Shown here: positions 52,786 through 63,222 of the stretch, piece after piece
How positions within the stretch are numbered: position 1 is the stretch's first letter
How the letters are laid out: each line of letters opens with the position of its first letter
Assembly: GCA_023213315.1 (NCBI GenBank)
Contig: JAKCPI010016660.1
Span: forward strand, 16,157 to 80,156
Direction of reading: 5' to 3'
DNA: 64,000 bases
Source: Euborellia annulipes
Lineage: Eukaryota; Arthropoda; Insecta; Dermaptera; Anisolabididae
Notes under the pieces: generated by a model
Database searches by the model: none
Seen by the model: the letters and a program-made list of their open reading frames with translations, nothing else
Told to the model about the DNA's origin: nothing
Made by a program: the position numbers and the translations under genes

Positions 52786-54293
52786 TATATGGCCTAAGAT
52801 GCCGAAAATATTAAAATACAAATAACATATATAGGAAAGAGAAAGTAAAAATTTAATTGAAAGGGTTAATTAAGTTTCCAGAAGATATTTTATTTTTTCC
52901 GATAAATTCAAGATTTTTTTGCGAATTAATATTTAAATTGAGTTGTTTGGGTTACAGGCAGCCCAAATGTCAATGTTTTGAGAGCTCACTACTCCCTTCC
53001 TCAGCACGAATAGAATGTCAAAATATAAAACTGAAAAAGATATGATAGATTTTACAAACGTTGACGAAATGAAAAAAGTTTTATTTCATTTTTCTTACAT
53101 CTCAAACTTTTTTTTTTTTTTTTTTCAAATTATTTTATTTCGAAATTTAATTAGACCTTTTGCAATTGGACTCCCTCCCGCATTCTATTTCTAATGGTTA
53201 CTCTAATGCATTATTTAAAGAACAAAATAAAGTTATAAAATAAATTAAAATTAGTTTCTCTTTTTATAAATAACTTATTGAATATTTATTATAAAAATTT
53301 GAACTAAAGTTCCCTTGATAGTTAAATCATTTTTCTCTTTCTCTCGCCGTATTCTTTGTTGATCGTAAGTCACTATAAATCTTTGGATCACTTTTCAAAA
53401 AGGTTTGCCGACCCCTCATCTTGTGACTTGTCATCTTGTTTAGTTACATTTATTTTTCTAATTATCAAAGATGTTAATTTTTCACTTGTTATTAGCGACA
53501 AACTTTACCAGCGAATAGAGTTTTCTTCAAAAATTTGTTGTTCCAAAGAGACAACAAATTATCGTCAATTTTTCTCTAATCTCTAAAGAACGGTGTCCTT
53601 TGCAAAGCAAATAGTGAGAGTGAAGCACCTTCTAGTTTCAGTATTTAAAGAAATATATAAAAAAAAAAAAAATAATGAATAGTGGAAAAATTTCATTCCG
53701 CTAGATTAATCCTTATAGAATTAATGTAGCGGTAGATTGGAAAAGATTCCTTAAAAATTAACAAGGTCTCGGTTCAATTGCTTGAGAATTTTATAGTTAA
53801 AAAAAAAAAAAAATAAAAAATTTCAATGGAAGGAAATTTTTTAATATAGACCCGGGTCTAATTATTATTTTTTTTATTAATTTCTTCTCTTTATGAATAC
53901 ATTGGTATAAAATTAATTTGAGATTTCATTTATGCATACATAGGCTAATTCATTAATTTTTATTTATTGAATAATATTATAATGGAAGTAATTTTTGTCT
54001 CTTCATACAGGGACTTTTTGGATTTAATTTTTTACCGCCATCGTAAATTATAGCTTTTTCAATCTTATAGTCAATTCATACCTGAAAGCATCCCTTATCT
54101 CATTGTATACATTGGTATATATGTAATATAAAAATAGAAAATATCAAGTCAAAAATTTTATACCGAGATTTTAAAGAAAAAAACATTTTGAGAGTTCCAC
54201 AAAATGGTCCTTAAGTAAATTTTTTTGTCTGAATATACTTTCATATACTCTTAACAAAAAGCACCGATATTTTTAAAAATATATCTGGACAGA
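52786..54293. other. AT-rich spacer
   Basis: I see no gene. About 52945-53010 holds a decayed hammerhead-like end on the minus strand (CTGAGGAAGGGAG...CAAAACATTG). The rest is AT-rich with long T and A runs. Confidence 0.45.
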
Positions 54294-54377
54294 AAAGAAT
54301 CTGGTGTACCAGCACATCACACAATTTTCGAATACTGAAAAAAAGTTATGTGATTGGTCTCACCAGAATTTTTTATT
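54294..54377. repeat. Isolated element A 3' hairpin
   Basis: AGAATCTGGTGTACCAGCAC ... ATTGGTCTCACCAGAATTTT forms an imperfect hairpin without the rest of element A. Confidence 0.55.
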
Positions 54378-54544
54378 TTACAAAATAAAAAATTTCAAAA
54401 ATCTCTGTACCAATCTCTTTTTGTCTACATTGAAATTTGTAAAATTATCAATCACAAAAATTGTATTTAAATTACAATAATTCAAATATTCTTAAACTCT
54501 AATGATTTCAAGAATTTCGTACTTTTTTTTTTCTTAAATTATTA

Positions 54545-54735
54545 TTATTTTTTGAGTGCAACTTCCGGATGGTCTTTTGTCCTGTCACCGAAACAAAAAA
54601 AAAAAGCCAAGTTAGCATTCCTGGGAGGCAGATACCCATTAGAAGGAAGCTTTTTGCTCGGCTTGTTGCTTGAGTGGGAATCAGGAGGGCATTAAGATAG
54701 CCACCGACAGGGACAGCAGATAGATAATTCAGAGA
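54545..54735 (-). other. Balanced-composition block with a minus-strand frame
   Basis: The minus strand has an open frame from 54738 (MSLNYLSAVPVGGYLNALLI) that runs into a T-rich tract and then GTGACAG at about 54580, an apparent 3' splice site, so the frame probably crosses an intron end. No domain recognised. It could be an upstream non-coding exon of the protease gene or an unrelated repeat. Confidence 0.2.
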
Positions 54736-55239
54736 CATTCCTTTTATTTACTTTTTTCTCTATAAAAAACATATATATTTTTTTTTTGTAAAATATACAA
54801 GGCCGTCTCTCTTTATTTTATAAACTATTCGGACAGTCACCTTAAAAACCAACTCTTTTAATCGAGCCAACTTGTTATTATGTTCTGTTTAAAAATTTTT
54901 CGCACTCGATGGTTTTTGTTTATTCGAAGGTAGACAATCGAAATGACCAACTCATTGAATTCCCAAATTACAATATGAAAATTTAAACTAGAAGAGAGAG
55001 TTCTAGAGCAAAAATCCACTAGTTGGTCATTTGGCTTGCCTATCTGCTTAGGCGCACTTTTACACCATAGAGCATGAAAGTAGAAACGGAAGCGATATAA
55101 TATTTTACAATTTTACAGTTCAGTTCAATACACCATTAATTTATTAAAATTTCTAAATGAAAAATTAAAGTTTGGAAAGCCTGGTGTAGATATTTGAACG
55201 ATAAATGATAAAGCTTTTATTGAAGGTATTTTCAGGCAA
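54736..55239. other. AT-rich spacer
   Basis: 54930-55040 holds inverted relatives of the small repeat near 3043-3200 (GGTAGACAATCGAAATGACC). Nothing else. Confidence 0.4.
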
Positions 55240-55375
55240 AATTTATTTCACCATGTAGTCGACGATTCGGGGGTCTAAACGCTTCCCTTTATTGATAATC
55301 ATATTAGTCCTGATGAAGGGAGGCGTTTAGACTCCCGAAACGTCAACTACATAGTGAATTTGTTTCACAAATTCA
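55240..55375. mobile_element. Hammerhead fold-back element, short
   Basis: Arms CACCATGTAGTCGACG and GTCAACTACATAGTG surround inverted GTCTAAACGC and GCGTTTAGAC. The minus-strand motif is decayed (CGAATCGTC); the plus one is intact. Confidence 0.72.
55303..55352 (+). ncRNA. Hammerhead motif with the canonical CUGAUGA core
   Basis: CTGATGA at 55310-55316, one A, stem II GGGAG (55318-55322) with CTCCC (55332-55336), GAAAC at 55337-55341, GTC at 55342-55344. Stem I pairs TAGT with ACTA after one mismatch. Confidence 0.65.
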
Positions 55376-56315
55376 TTTGTTTATATTTACTTGTTTTTTA
55401 ATGACACCTGTATGATTTTGTTTTGATTTTTCTTTCCAAAATTAACGAAAAATGTCGTTTTCTTCTGTGATTATTTCAAAAACTATTCAGTTTTCGGAAA
55501 CATATCAAAGAATAAAAACTTTTTAAAATTGAGTATTTTATCATAATATTAGAAATTTCTGAAAAAACTTATTAGGTAAAGTACAACTTCTAAGTGACGT
55601 ATTTACACCAAAAGTTGATAGAAATCTACAATTTTAGTGTAAGGAGCATATACCAAATTTCATCCATCTAGCTGCTTTGGTTTTTAAGCAATCGTGTTCA
55701 CACACACACACCCAGACTTAATTCCAAAAGAATATACGAGAAAGTCTCGGGGAAGTCATTCCCCATATTTTTTTGTCTTACCCAATGTTGACTAAATTAT
55801 CTTAAACCTCTCTAAGTCCCTAGGTCATGGTCACCAAAACTATCAGAGAAAACTAATGACATCTTTCATATACATCTATCTAATCAGCATTTTAGACACT
55901 TTAAGGAAAAATGCAGGATAAAGGATAAACCAGGACAAAAACAATTTCAATATTCAGACTTTATAATCAAATGTTTGGTTTGGTCACATGTTTTGCTATT
56001 AAACATGTCCAGTGGCCATTTGATACTGTAAAGGTCTGAATAATTGAAAAACTGAAGAGCCGATACAGCAATTGAATAATTCATACCGTCGTCGGTTATT
56101 ATTCCGTTTGAAAATCGAGAGGGCGCAAAAGCGAACATAAAACTTTCTCTCCATTTATATTATTCGTTTGGAATGTTTGTTTTATCCGCGATCATATTTA
56201 TACATTAATTTTAATATAATAAAAATAAAACGCTCGGTCATTTCAAAGTATCTGACGTTAAATTACTAGTAAATTATTCTTTTTGGTTGAAAAATAAAAT
56301 TTAATATCTCATAAT
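55376..56315. other. AT-rich spacer
   Basis: I see no gene or clear repeat. A 63-codon minus-strand frame at 55947-56138 lacks supporting features. Confidence 0.45.
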
Positions 56316-56580
56316 TTGCAGCAAAATGGCCAATCTTACTCAATATTGCAGTTCAAACAACAATATTGCTGCAATATTCCTACAATGTTGCAAAGAGGCG
56401 GATATAGGAATATTGCTGCAATGTTTCTGCAATATTCCTATGTCCGCCTAGCTTGGAATATTACCGCTGCCATATTGCAGCAATGTTGCCAATATTTTGC
56501 AAGATTTGCAATATTCCTGCAATATTGGCAATATATGCATGATTCGCAAATTTGCTGCAATATTCCAAGCTGTCTGGGAT
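56316..56580. repeat. Degenerate GCAATATTG repeat region
   Basis: GCAATATT, its self-complementary GCAATATTGC form and TTGCTGCAATATTCC occur over a dozen times on either strand, and GGCGGATATAGGAATATTGC is inverted at 56425-56450. A dense, locally amplified, partly palindromic satellite-like patch. Confidence 0.75.
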
Positions 56581-56607
56581 GTTTATTAACAAACAAAACG
56601 TACAATT

Positions 56608-56758
56608 ATTAGAGAATAGAGCCGTGAAGTTAGACAACCAGAGTGCTTAGAAATAAAATAAACTTTTTTTAATATTTCAGTGAAAATACTATTTTTCGAG
56701 ACAACAATTACGGCAGCTAAACGCTCTGGTTGTCTAATTTCACGGCTCTATTCTCTAG
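56608..56758. mobile_element. MITE with about 40-bp inverted ends
   Basis: AGAGAATAGAGCCGTGAAGT at the left and its complement ATTTCACGGCTCTATTCTCT at the right continue as AGACAACCAGAGTG...CGCTCTGGTTGTCT. The loop of about 65 bp is AT-rich. GAGCC..GTGAAGTTAGACAACC recalls GGAGCCTTGAGCTTAGGCAACC of the Tc1-like MITE. Confidence 0.75.
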
Positions 56759-57297
56759 GGGTGCAATATGGAAACTGACTGTACATAAGTAGAAAAAATA
56801 ACGTTACCTCCTCTCCCGAAAAGATTCAGAATTCATAAATTTCTGTTATTTTTATTCAAATGATTTTTTTTTCTTTACTAAAATTGTGGTATACAGTATA
56901 TTGGAGTACTTTCTAAAATGAAATTGAATGTGTATACATTTTTTTTTAAATTAATCGTTTAACAAATTTTGTTTTGAAATCGATTGATCTTAATTGTATT
57001 CAATTTAATTCTAGAATTTTCCTCTCTCGACTCTCGTTTTCGAAATCGGACCAAATGGCCTAATATCAATAGACAATAAAATAAATAATATAAGGGCGCC
57101 GCCATCGTTTCTCTAATCAATCCACTTACTTTTGGTGATCTGATTATTATTATTTTTTATTTTGGTTAAATTGTTTTCACTGCATGAATAATTGACAATA
57201 CATGAAATGGGCTTTTAAAGTTAATTATTTATTTTATCTCACTTTTTTTATTTGGATAAAAAAGTGACGTTAATTTTCAATTTTTTCTTCCTTCCAG
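56759..57297. other. AT-rich spacer
   Basis: No repeat recognised. It ends in a good pyrimidine tract and CAG at 57295-57297. Confidence 0.45.
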
Positions 57298-57459
57298 CCT
57301 CCGATGGAACAGAATTCAATCTTGGAGGCATTGCTCCTGTTCATCTAGTACCTGTCATCGTAAGCAAGAACCGGTACCATTTCCGCCATACTAAGGAAGC
57401 CGACGAGATATTTATTTATTGATGGATGTCCGCCATCTGCTTGCTCATTTCCACAATGG
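57298..57459 (+). CDS. Candidate plus-strand exon
   Basis: Bounded by TTTTTTCTTCCTTCCAG and GG/GTAAGTG, both strong splice signals, with balanced composition. One frame reads SDGTEFNLGGIAPVHLVPVI and on to a TGA at about 57420. Another starts at an ATG (57426) with MSAICLLISTM and could splice at phase 1 to 58602. Neither peptide is recognised. It may equally be a non-coding exon. Confidence 0.3.
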
Positions 57460-57610
57460 GTAAGTGAATGTCTTCATCAAGAAATAACTTAGTATATTGC
57501 CAAAAATATCGAAAAGTAATAATTAAAACGTCTATAGCTATTCATTATTCGCCTATTTGTAAACTTCCTATATACTAAAACAGAGATTACCATCATAAAA
57601 CAGAGTGCCG

Positions 57611-57702
57611 GGATTTCTGGGGGGGGGGGTCCCCCCCCCCCCCCCCAAAAAAAAAAGAGAGATTTTTTTTTTATAAAAATAAAAAAAAAAAAAAAAATAA
57701 AA

Positions 57703-57737
<35 letters not shown>

Positions 57738-57740
57738 TCT
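57611..57740. repeat. Stacked homopolymer runs
   Basis: Runs of G, C, A, T, A, T and A, each roughly 10-20 bases long, follow one another with few other bases. Such blocks are often assembly or consensus artefacts. Confidence 0.7.
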
Positions 57741-58019
57741 AAAGAGTTAATCACATTTTCTAAAAAGGCGAGTTTTTTTATCTATACGACGTAATTACCA
57801 AAGAATCCTTTGTTAAAAAAAGGGCCCGAAATCAAATAATTAGGCCCTATATTGGAAAATAGCAAAAATTTAATTAAAAACACTAAGTTATTAGCTTCAA
57901 AAATTAATATTTTTAATTAAGGTACAAAATTAATATTTCAAATAAATTTTTGAAACTTATAACCTCGTGTTTTTATTTTAATTTTTTAAATTTTCCTTTA
58001 TACATAATGTTTCAACGGT

Positions 58020-58270
58020 CAGTGGCGTAGCGAGGGGGGAGCGAGGGGGGTCATCATGCCCCGGGCGCTACTCACAAAGGGGCGCCAAATGGTCCGCATA
58101 ACAAAAAATTGCTGGATAATTTTTATTTTTATTATAATTGATTTCTGGAAAATATATTTTAAATTTAGTGCCAGTGTAATAAAATAATTTTATATATTTT
58201 ACATACTGTATAATATTATATGGTTTTCGAATGGGGGGGAAGGGCGTGAGTTAAGCTCTCTACCCCACTG
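58020..58270. mobile_element. hAT-type MITE
   Basis: Starts CAGTGGCGTAGCGAG and ends CTACCCCACTG, with an exact 8-bp duplication TCAACGGT at 58012-58019 and 58271-58278. Same family as 5412, in opposite orientation as judged by the interior. Confidence 0.88.
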
Positions 58271-58601
58271 TCAACGGTTGATGGTTTAAATTTAATTATT
58301 ATTATAATAGAAAGAAAAAAAACCGAGAGAGCAGGATTTAGTCTGTTTATAATAATAAGATTAGAATCAGTAACGTCAATTAGGGAAGGTGAATTTGAAT
58401 ATTCTTTCTCTTAAACTTAAATGAAAATTTTACAATTAATTTTTTTTTTTTTTTACAATATAGACCTAATGAATAAATTTATTTAAGTTGTCAAATTTTG
58501 GCTGTATCACCAATTTAAAAGAATATTTTAATACAAATGATTATGGAGAACTTCCAAAGTTCCCTTCCACATTCATACTTATGTTTCCCCTTTCTTAATA
58601 G

Positions 58602-58810
58602 TTCATATGCATAACCACAAAGCCAAAAAATATGATCAAGTTCATCGACATGCCCTGGGAATCATAAAGACTAGAAGGTCTCTGGCCCCCGATGAGAGAT
58701 CGTCATCAACGTCGTCATCGTTAGTTGAGTTCACAAAATGGTTCACTTACACTTGGCGATCGTTCCCAGGGCCACTTTTCCTTTTATTATCTACATCTAA
58801 TAAAAAATAA
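58602..58810 (+). CDS. Candidate plus-strand exon 2
   Basis: Follows TTTCCCCTTTCTTAATAG. The frame HMHNHKAKKYDQVHRHALGI ... RSFPGPLFLLLSTSNKK ends at TAA (58808-58810). Joined at phase 1 to the ATG at 57426 it would give about 80 residues with a hydrophobic start. No family recognised; a Ser-rich middle (SSSTSSS). Low confidence. Confidence 0.25.
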
Positions 58811-59317
58811 ATCAAGAGACAAACAATAGTTAAATAAAATAAAATAGACAGCGTTGTTTAAGGCTCTACTGAGTCCTATAGTTGGTCTGGGAAGGGGTGT
58901 AGTCGGGATTTTCGGGGTTGTTTTCAAACCAAAACCAAAATCGAAACAAATGTTCTAGTCGTGCAATATTCAATACAATTTCTTACTTTTATCGGCATTG
59001 AAAAGTAAATTTAGAAATAAATCTCTGAGAAAGAATTCAATATCTATAATTTTTTAAGTATAAAATAGGATCGGGGTCTAAATCACCTTCGACCCCGAAA
59101 AAGACCTTAAAAAAATTTTTCTTAAGTGAATATTTTGAAATGACTCAAACTTTTATAAAAGAGGACACCATGAGTAATATAGTTAGTGTATTTTCTGTGA
59201 ATATAATTGGAAAGTTTAAATTTTTTTGAAGACTTAAATCACCCCCTACCCTGGGCGGAGATGTTAGAGGTGCAGAAAAATGTCAATATTAATAATCATT
59301 TAAAGCCAAGGAGTGCG
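58811..59317. other. AT-rich spacer
   Basis: 59060-59110 is a scrap of the diverged SINE (GGGTCTAAATCACC). I see no gene. Confidence 0.45.
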
Positions 59318-59462
59318 GGTTCGTATTCTAGGCAGTCCGACCAAATATTATTTAAATTATTTGGATACCAAAAGATATAAATAAATGCGTCTGGAATAAC
59401 CTAATATATCGTATATAAATTTAAAGTCAATATGGCCTAAGATGCCGAAAAGACTTTGAAAA
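59318..59462 (+). repeat. tRNA-derived SINE family 1, diverged
   Basis: GTGCGGGTTCGTATTCTAGG (B box), AGGCAGTCCGACC, TATTTGGATACCAAAAGATA and GGCCTAAGATGCCGAAAAGA. Confidence 0.65.
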
Positions 59463-60240
59463 AAGACCATACATTTTATAAATTACCTTCCCAAATATTA
59501 TTATCTTCTATTAGTTTATAAAGTTCATATTTTAGACTAATCTTTCGGCTACAGATGCCATTTACAGTTGATAATAGAAGTACTTGGGACGGGTGTGCTA
59601 CAGTCTTGTTTCTCGAGGTCCACCTATCTCGATTTTCAGAACTCAGTTCTCAGTCTTTAACTTAACGCAGAAATCTATAGCTAGTTATCATCTTTTCAGC
59701 TCTTTTCAGTTTCATAGGCCATTTAGAGTTTTTAATTTATTTTGAATAATTGTAAATAAATACCGTTGCCTTCTTGTTCCTCGGGGCCACCAATCCCGAG
59801 GTTTATCACTGTTTGAACTTGCTTAACAACAAAGATCTTGGTAATTCTTCTTTTCAACTAGGTCCGCCGATTTAATTATCATGAAAAAACGCTTGATAAT
59901 TCGAATTATTTTTTGAATCTGACTGGTTTGACATAATTCTTGTTTAGAAAAGTGATTAGGATCCTTTATGAAGCTATAAATGTTCTTTTTTGTTCATAGG
60001 CTATAAAAATATTTTTCACCTTTCTTCGTCAAGGTCTTAAATTGTTACTTGATAGCAATCAGCAAGCGAGTTACTCATTCAGCCTTGAACTTGCTCATAC
60101 TTTCCATACGATAAAACAATTAGGTCATAAATAATAAATAATTTTTAGACAACTTCTCCCAATCAATCTGTTTTAGTTCTTAAATGATTGAAGTGGAAAG
60201 TGTTTTTTTTTTCCTTTGACTTTGTTTTGACATATGATAG
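59463..60240. other. AT-rich spacer
   Basis: I see no gene. Two similar GAGGTCCACC...TCTCGA and GGGGCCACCAATCCCGAGGT segments (59615, 59782) may be a diverged duplication. Confidence 0.35.
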
Positions 60241-60359
60241 AAAGTGGCTAGGGTGGATATGATAAGTCGCCGTTCCCTTGTCAAAGAAAGTGGCGCATGC
60301 CAGGGGAGTGAGTGTTCCCGGTGAAAGAGAGAAATGCGAAATGGGTGACCTGGTGCCAG
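60241..60359 (+). other. Candidate plus-strand exon or conserved block
   Basis: Balanced composition, preceded by a long T-rich tract ending ATGATAG and followed by CCAG/GTTAGT. One frame is open for 27 codons (KVARVDMISRRSLVKESGAC and on to a stop at about 60330). The minus strand is open too. Role unknown. Confidence 0.2.
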
Positions 60360-60694
60360 GTTAGTACTATGAATATTAGTAGGTTCAGTGGGCGGCCCTG
60401 CCATTCCTGGACTAGGCCACTCTGCCTCACCATCAAGCTTTCTCTACATTACTCCACTCGATACTCTTTTATATGTCAAATTATTAATCAATTCATTTAA
60501 AACGATATTCTTCCGACATTTCTTATCACTACATTCCTCTCACTTTATACCAATTTAATTTGTAAATGAAATTTCGGCAGAAATATTTAGAAGAAAGTGA
60601 AAAAAATTTTTTAAATCCTTTTTATTTTGGAAACCATCATTACCAAAGGAAATAAAAATAGTCAGGGATATTTCGGCCGTATCCGAGAAGAGAC
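60360..60694. other. Spacer
   Basis: No gene recognised. 60360-60440 continues the balanced-composition block. Confidence 0.35.
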
Positions 60695-60965
60695 CAAGGG
60701 CGGATCCAGAGGTGTTTCTCGGAGTGGGTAATCTAGTAATCTGGTGTGACTGGTCGCACAGCACACTATTTTTTCTTAATTTGGGTAATTTAAAGGCGCA
60801 TTCTGTACTTGTTTGCCAGAATATAAATACAAATCATATTTTTAAGTATAAATTTTTAAAATTTTACATTAAAAATAAATTTTTTTTCGAAAAAAAAGTA
60901 TTTTTTCAATCTCGGGGGTGGGTGGGTAAAGGGGGTAATTACCCCCTTTACCCCCCTTGTATCCG
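60695..60965 (+). mobile_element. Element C copy 2
   Basis: GGGCGGATCCAGAGGTGTTT, then the half-hairpin CTGGTGTGACTGGTCGCACA shared with element A, then GTAATTTAAAGGCGCATTCT, and a GGGGGTAATTACCCCC palindrome near the right end (60932-60947). Confidence 0.6.
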
Positions 60966-62953
60966 CAAGAGACTGAATTATCCCTGACTGTAGAGGATTT
61001 AGAAAAAAATCATACATCATCACATCATCAACATAGAAATTTTTAGAACGCCCGCTGGTATTTATTTATTTAATATATGCAATATTATACACTATAAATG
61101 GCTTGTGTAGCCTAAAAAAAAAAGAAGAAAAAACTTCAGTTTTATACTGTACTTCAATTTTGTTGAGCAAATTTTGATAAATACGAAAAAATAATTTTTT
61201 TTTTTCCAAAAATTCAATAGAGCCCACAATTTTTTCAAATTAAATTATTAATTTAAAATATTAAATTCTCTCCCTAAATAAGAATGGTACCTATTTCATT
61301 TCCACTCGGTCTAATTTCTCGGCTCTCAAAAAAAAAAAAAAAAAATAAATAAATACAAAAATAGAGAGTGAAATATAATGTTAAAGTTTTGAACGCTATT
61401 ATAATATATATAAAAAATATTTTAATTAGCTCTGCCTCTCAAGATTGGCATGTTGTTTTTAGATTGATGTCTAATTATTCATTTCATTGTCTGAACAAAT
61501 ACGATGTTTACAAACAGAACAAAATTTACCAGTCATACTCAACAATATGACTTAACAAAAAAAATTAAGTACAGTATTAGAAAAATACTTCTCTTTTTAT
61601 TGTTATGGCGCAGGAATTTGTTAATTATAAAAAATATCATTAGAATAATTAGACTTTAAAATTATTTAACGCCTTTTAATGTAATTACTGTATATTGTCA
61701 TGACCAGGAAGTGAAAGATGTCCAGTCAAGAAAAACAAAACAAAAAATTTATTTATTTTTTGCTCGATCGATATTCATCTAAAGTTTGCTGATGACATTA
61801 CTCTTCCATAAGTATTTTCAGTGAATTATTGACAATTTTTGTTGGAGATCTTTTTGCTTTGATTTCTTGACTGAACATCTTTCATTTCCTGAAAACACAT
61901 ACATCCATTACATTAAAATATATTAAATAATTTTAAAGTCTAATTAGTCTATTAGGTATTCTAATGTAACGGGTGATCATCTTATAGGGTACGAGAAAGT
62001 AAAAATTATGGAATTTTGTGAAAAAAACTGTCTGTTTTGAGAAGGTTCTTCCCAATACAGGCGTGTGCCATTTGGGTTGCCTAAATCCTGTGCGTTAGTC
62101 TCAATACACTGTATCTTTTGACAAACCATTTCAATCACCTAAGATTGAGTTAGTGAATTATTTTTTCAGCCTATTGTTTGGCTAACAAAAAATACTATAT
62201 AAAGCTCGCCTGATTAAATAAGAGTTATTATGAATGCCTTTGGATTAATTATATACCTGTTTTATAAATACATTTTTTTTAATTCTCACATGTTTATTCA
62301 TCGCTATTTATAACTAAGGAATTTACCTGCATTTCTCTCTATTTAATAAGAATTCGAGAGAAATAAAGATATGGGCCTAAGTGGAGGGACAGGATTCCCT
62401 TTTAACACTTTTTTTTAACTTGTTTAGTAAAGACCTTTATTATATTTGCAAATGACTTGTTTATTTTGGTCCCAGAACGGTATCAGTCCTCTCTGGTCAG
62501 TGACCGAGTGAGCAAAACGAGGAGAAGGAAGGGATGCGCCACACAGCATCTGGACCTGTTTCTATGTCCTCTTTAAATTCGTTGAGGAATGAATCATACT
62601 TTTGAAAAGATCGCGAAATTGAATTCAATCGAGCGTAAAAAATATTTGCTTCCAAATTGAATTAATAAAAATTTTTTTTTCTATTGTTTTTCATCACTCG
62701 ATTTGTTGGAAAAGGAAAAAAAAAATAAAAGTGGAATGTGAAATATGATTATAAAAAAGAGGTTAATATTTTAATATTATGAACCATTTTTTAATGATTT
62801 TTCCCCTCCCCCTATTCGATAGAAAAAATATTAACGTTTTGAATTTAATCCTTCAAAAGTTCTTTATTAATGCTAATTTTAATACGGAACTAAAATATAA
62901 TTTTGCATAAACAATTTATAGCTGAGATGTTATATTAATAAGAGGGTTAAAAT
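60966..62953. other. AT-rich spacer
   Basis: Small pieces only: an element A end (GGGTACGAGAAAGTAAAAAT, 61987-62006) and 62465-62590, a balanced block of unknown nature. No gene recognised. Confidence 0.45.
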
Positions 62954-62994
62954 GAGAAATGCAGCAAGTTTATTTCTTTATTTGGTTAATTCAC

Positions 62995-63039
62995 ACAGCT
63001 GACGTTTCGGTTCCGTGTTTGAACCATCTTCAGAGCTGG
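62995..63039 (-). ncRNA. Minimal hammerhead motif
   Basis: Minus strand: stem I CAGCT/AGCTG, CTGAAGA (63033-63027), stem II GGTTC/GAACC, GAAAC (63008-63004), GTC (63003-63001). All core bases fit. Confidence 0.72.
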
Positions 63040-63134
63040 CGAAAAGTCATTATGAATTATTATTATTATTATTATTATTATTATTTTTCAACAATATATA
63101 AAATCCACTATGACACTTTCATAATGACTTTTCG

Positions 63135-63179
63135 CCAGCTCTGAAGATGGTTCAAACACGGAACCGAAACGTCAGCTGT
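63135..63179 (+). ncRNA. Minimal hammerhead motif (inverted partner)
   Basis: Stem I CAGCT (63136-63140) with AGCTG (63074+100 to 63178), CTGAAGA at 63141-63147, stem II GGTTC (63149-63153) with GAACC (63161-63165), GAAAC at 63166-63170, GTC at 63171-63173. Confidence 0.72.
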
Positions 63180-63222
63180 GTAAATTAACCATATAATGAA
63201 ATAAACTTAGCTGCATTTCTCA

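Larger units (their letters stand above)
57460..58601. other. Spacer or intron between the two candidate exons
   Basis: Holds the homopolymer tract at 57611-57740 and a hAT-type MITE at 58020-58270. The rest is AT-rich. Confidence 0.4.
62954..63222. mobile_element. Hammerhead fold-back element, best-preserved pair
   Basis: Arms GAGAAATGCAGC...AAGTTTATTTC and GAAATAAACTT...AGCTGCATTTCTC. Inner arms TCATTATGAA-like and TTTCATAATGACTTTTCGCC pair around a (TAT)n loop at about 63059-63084. Both hammerheads are intact and identical. Confidence 0.85.
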
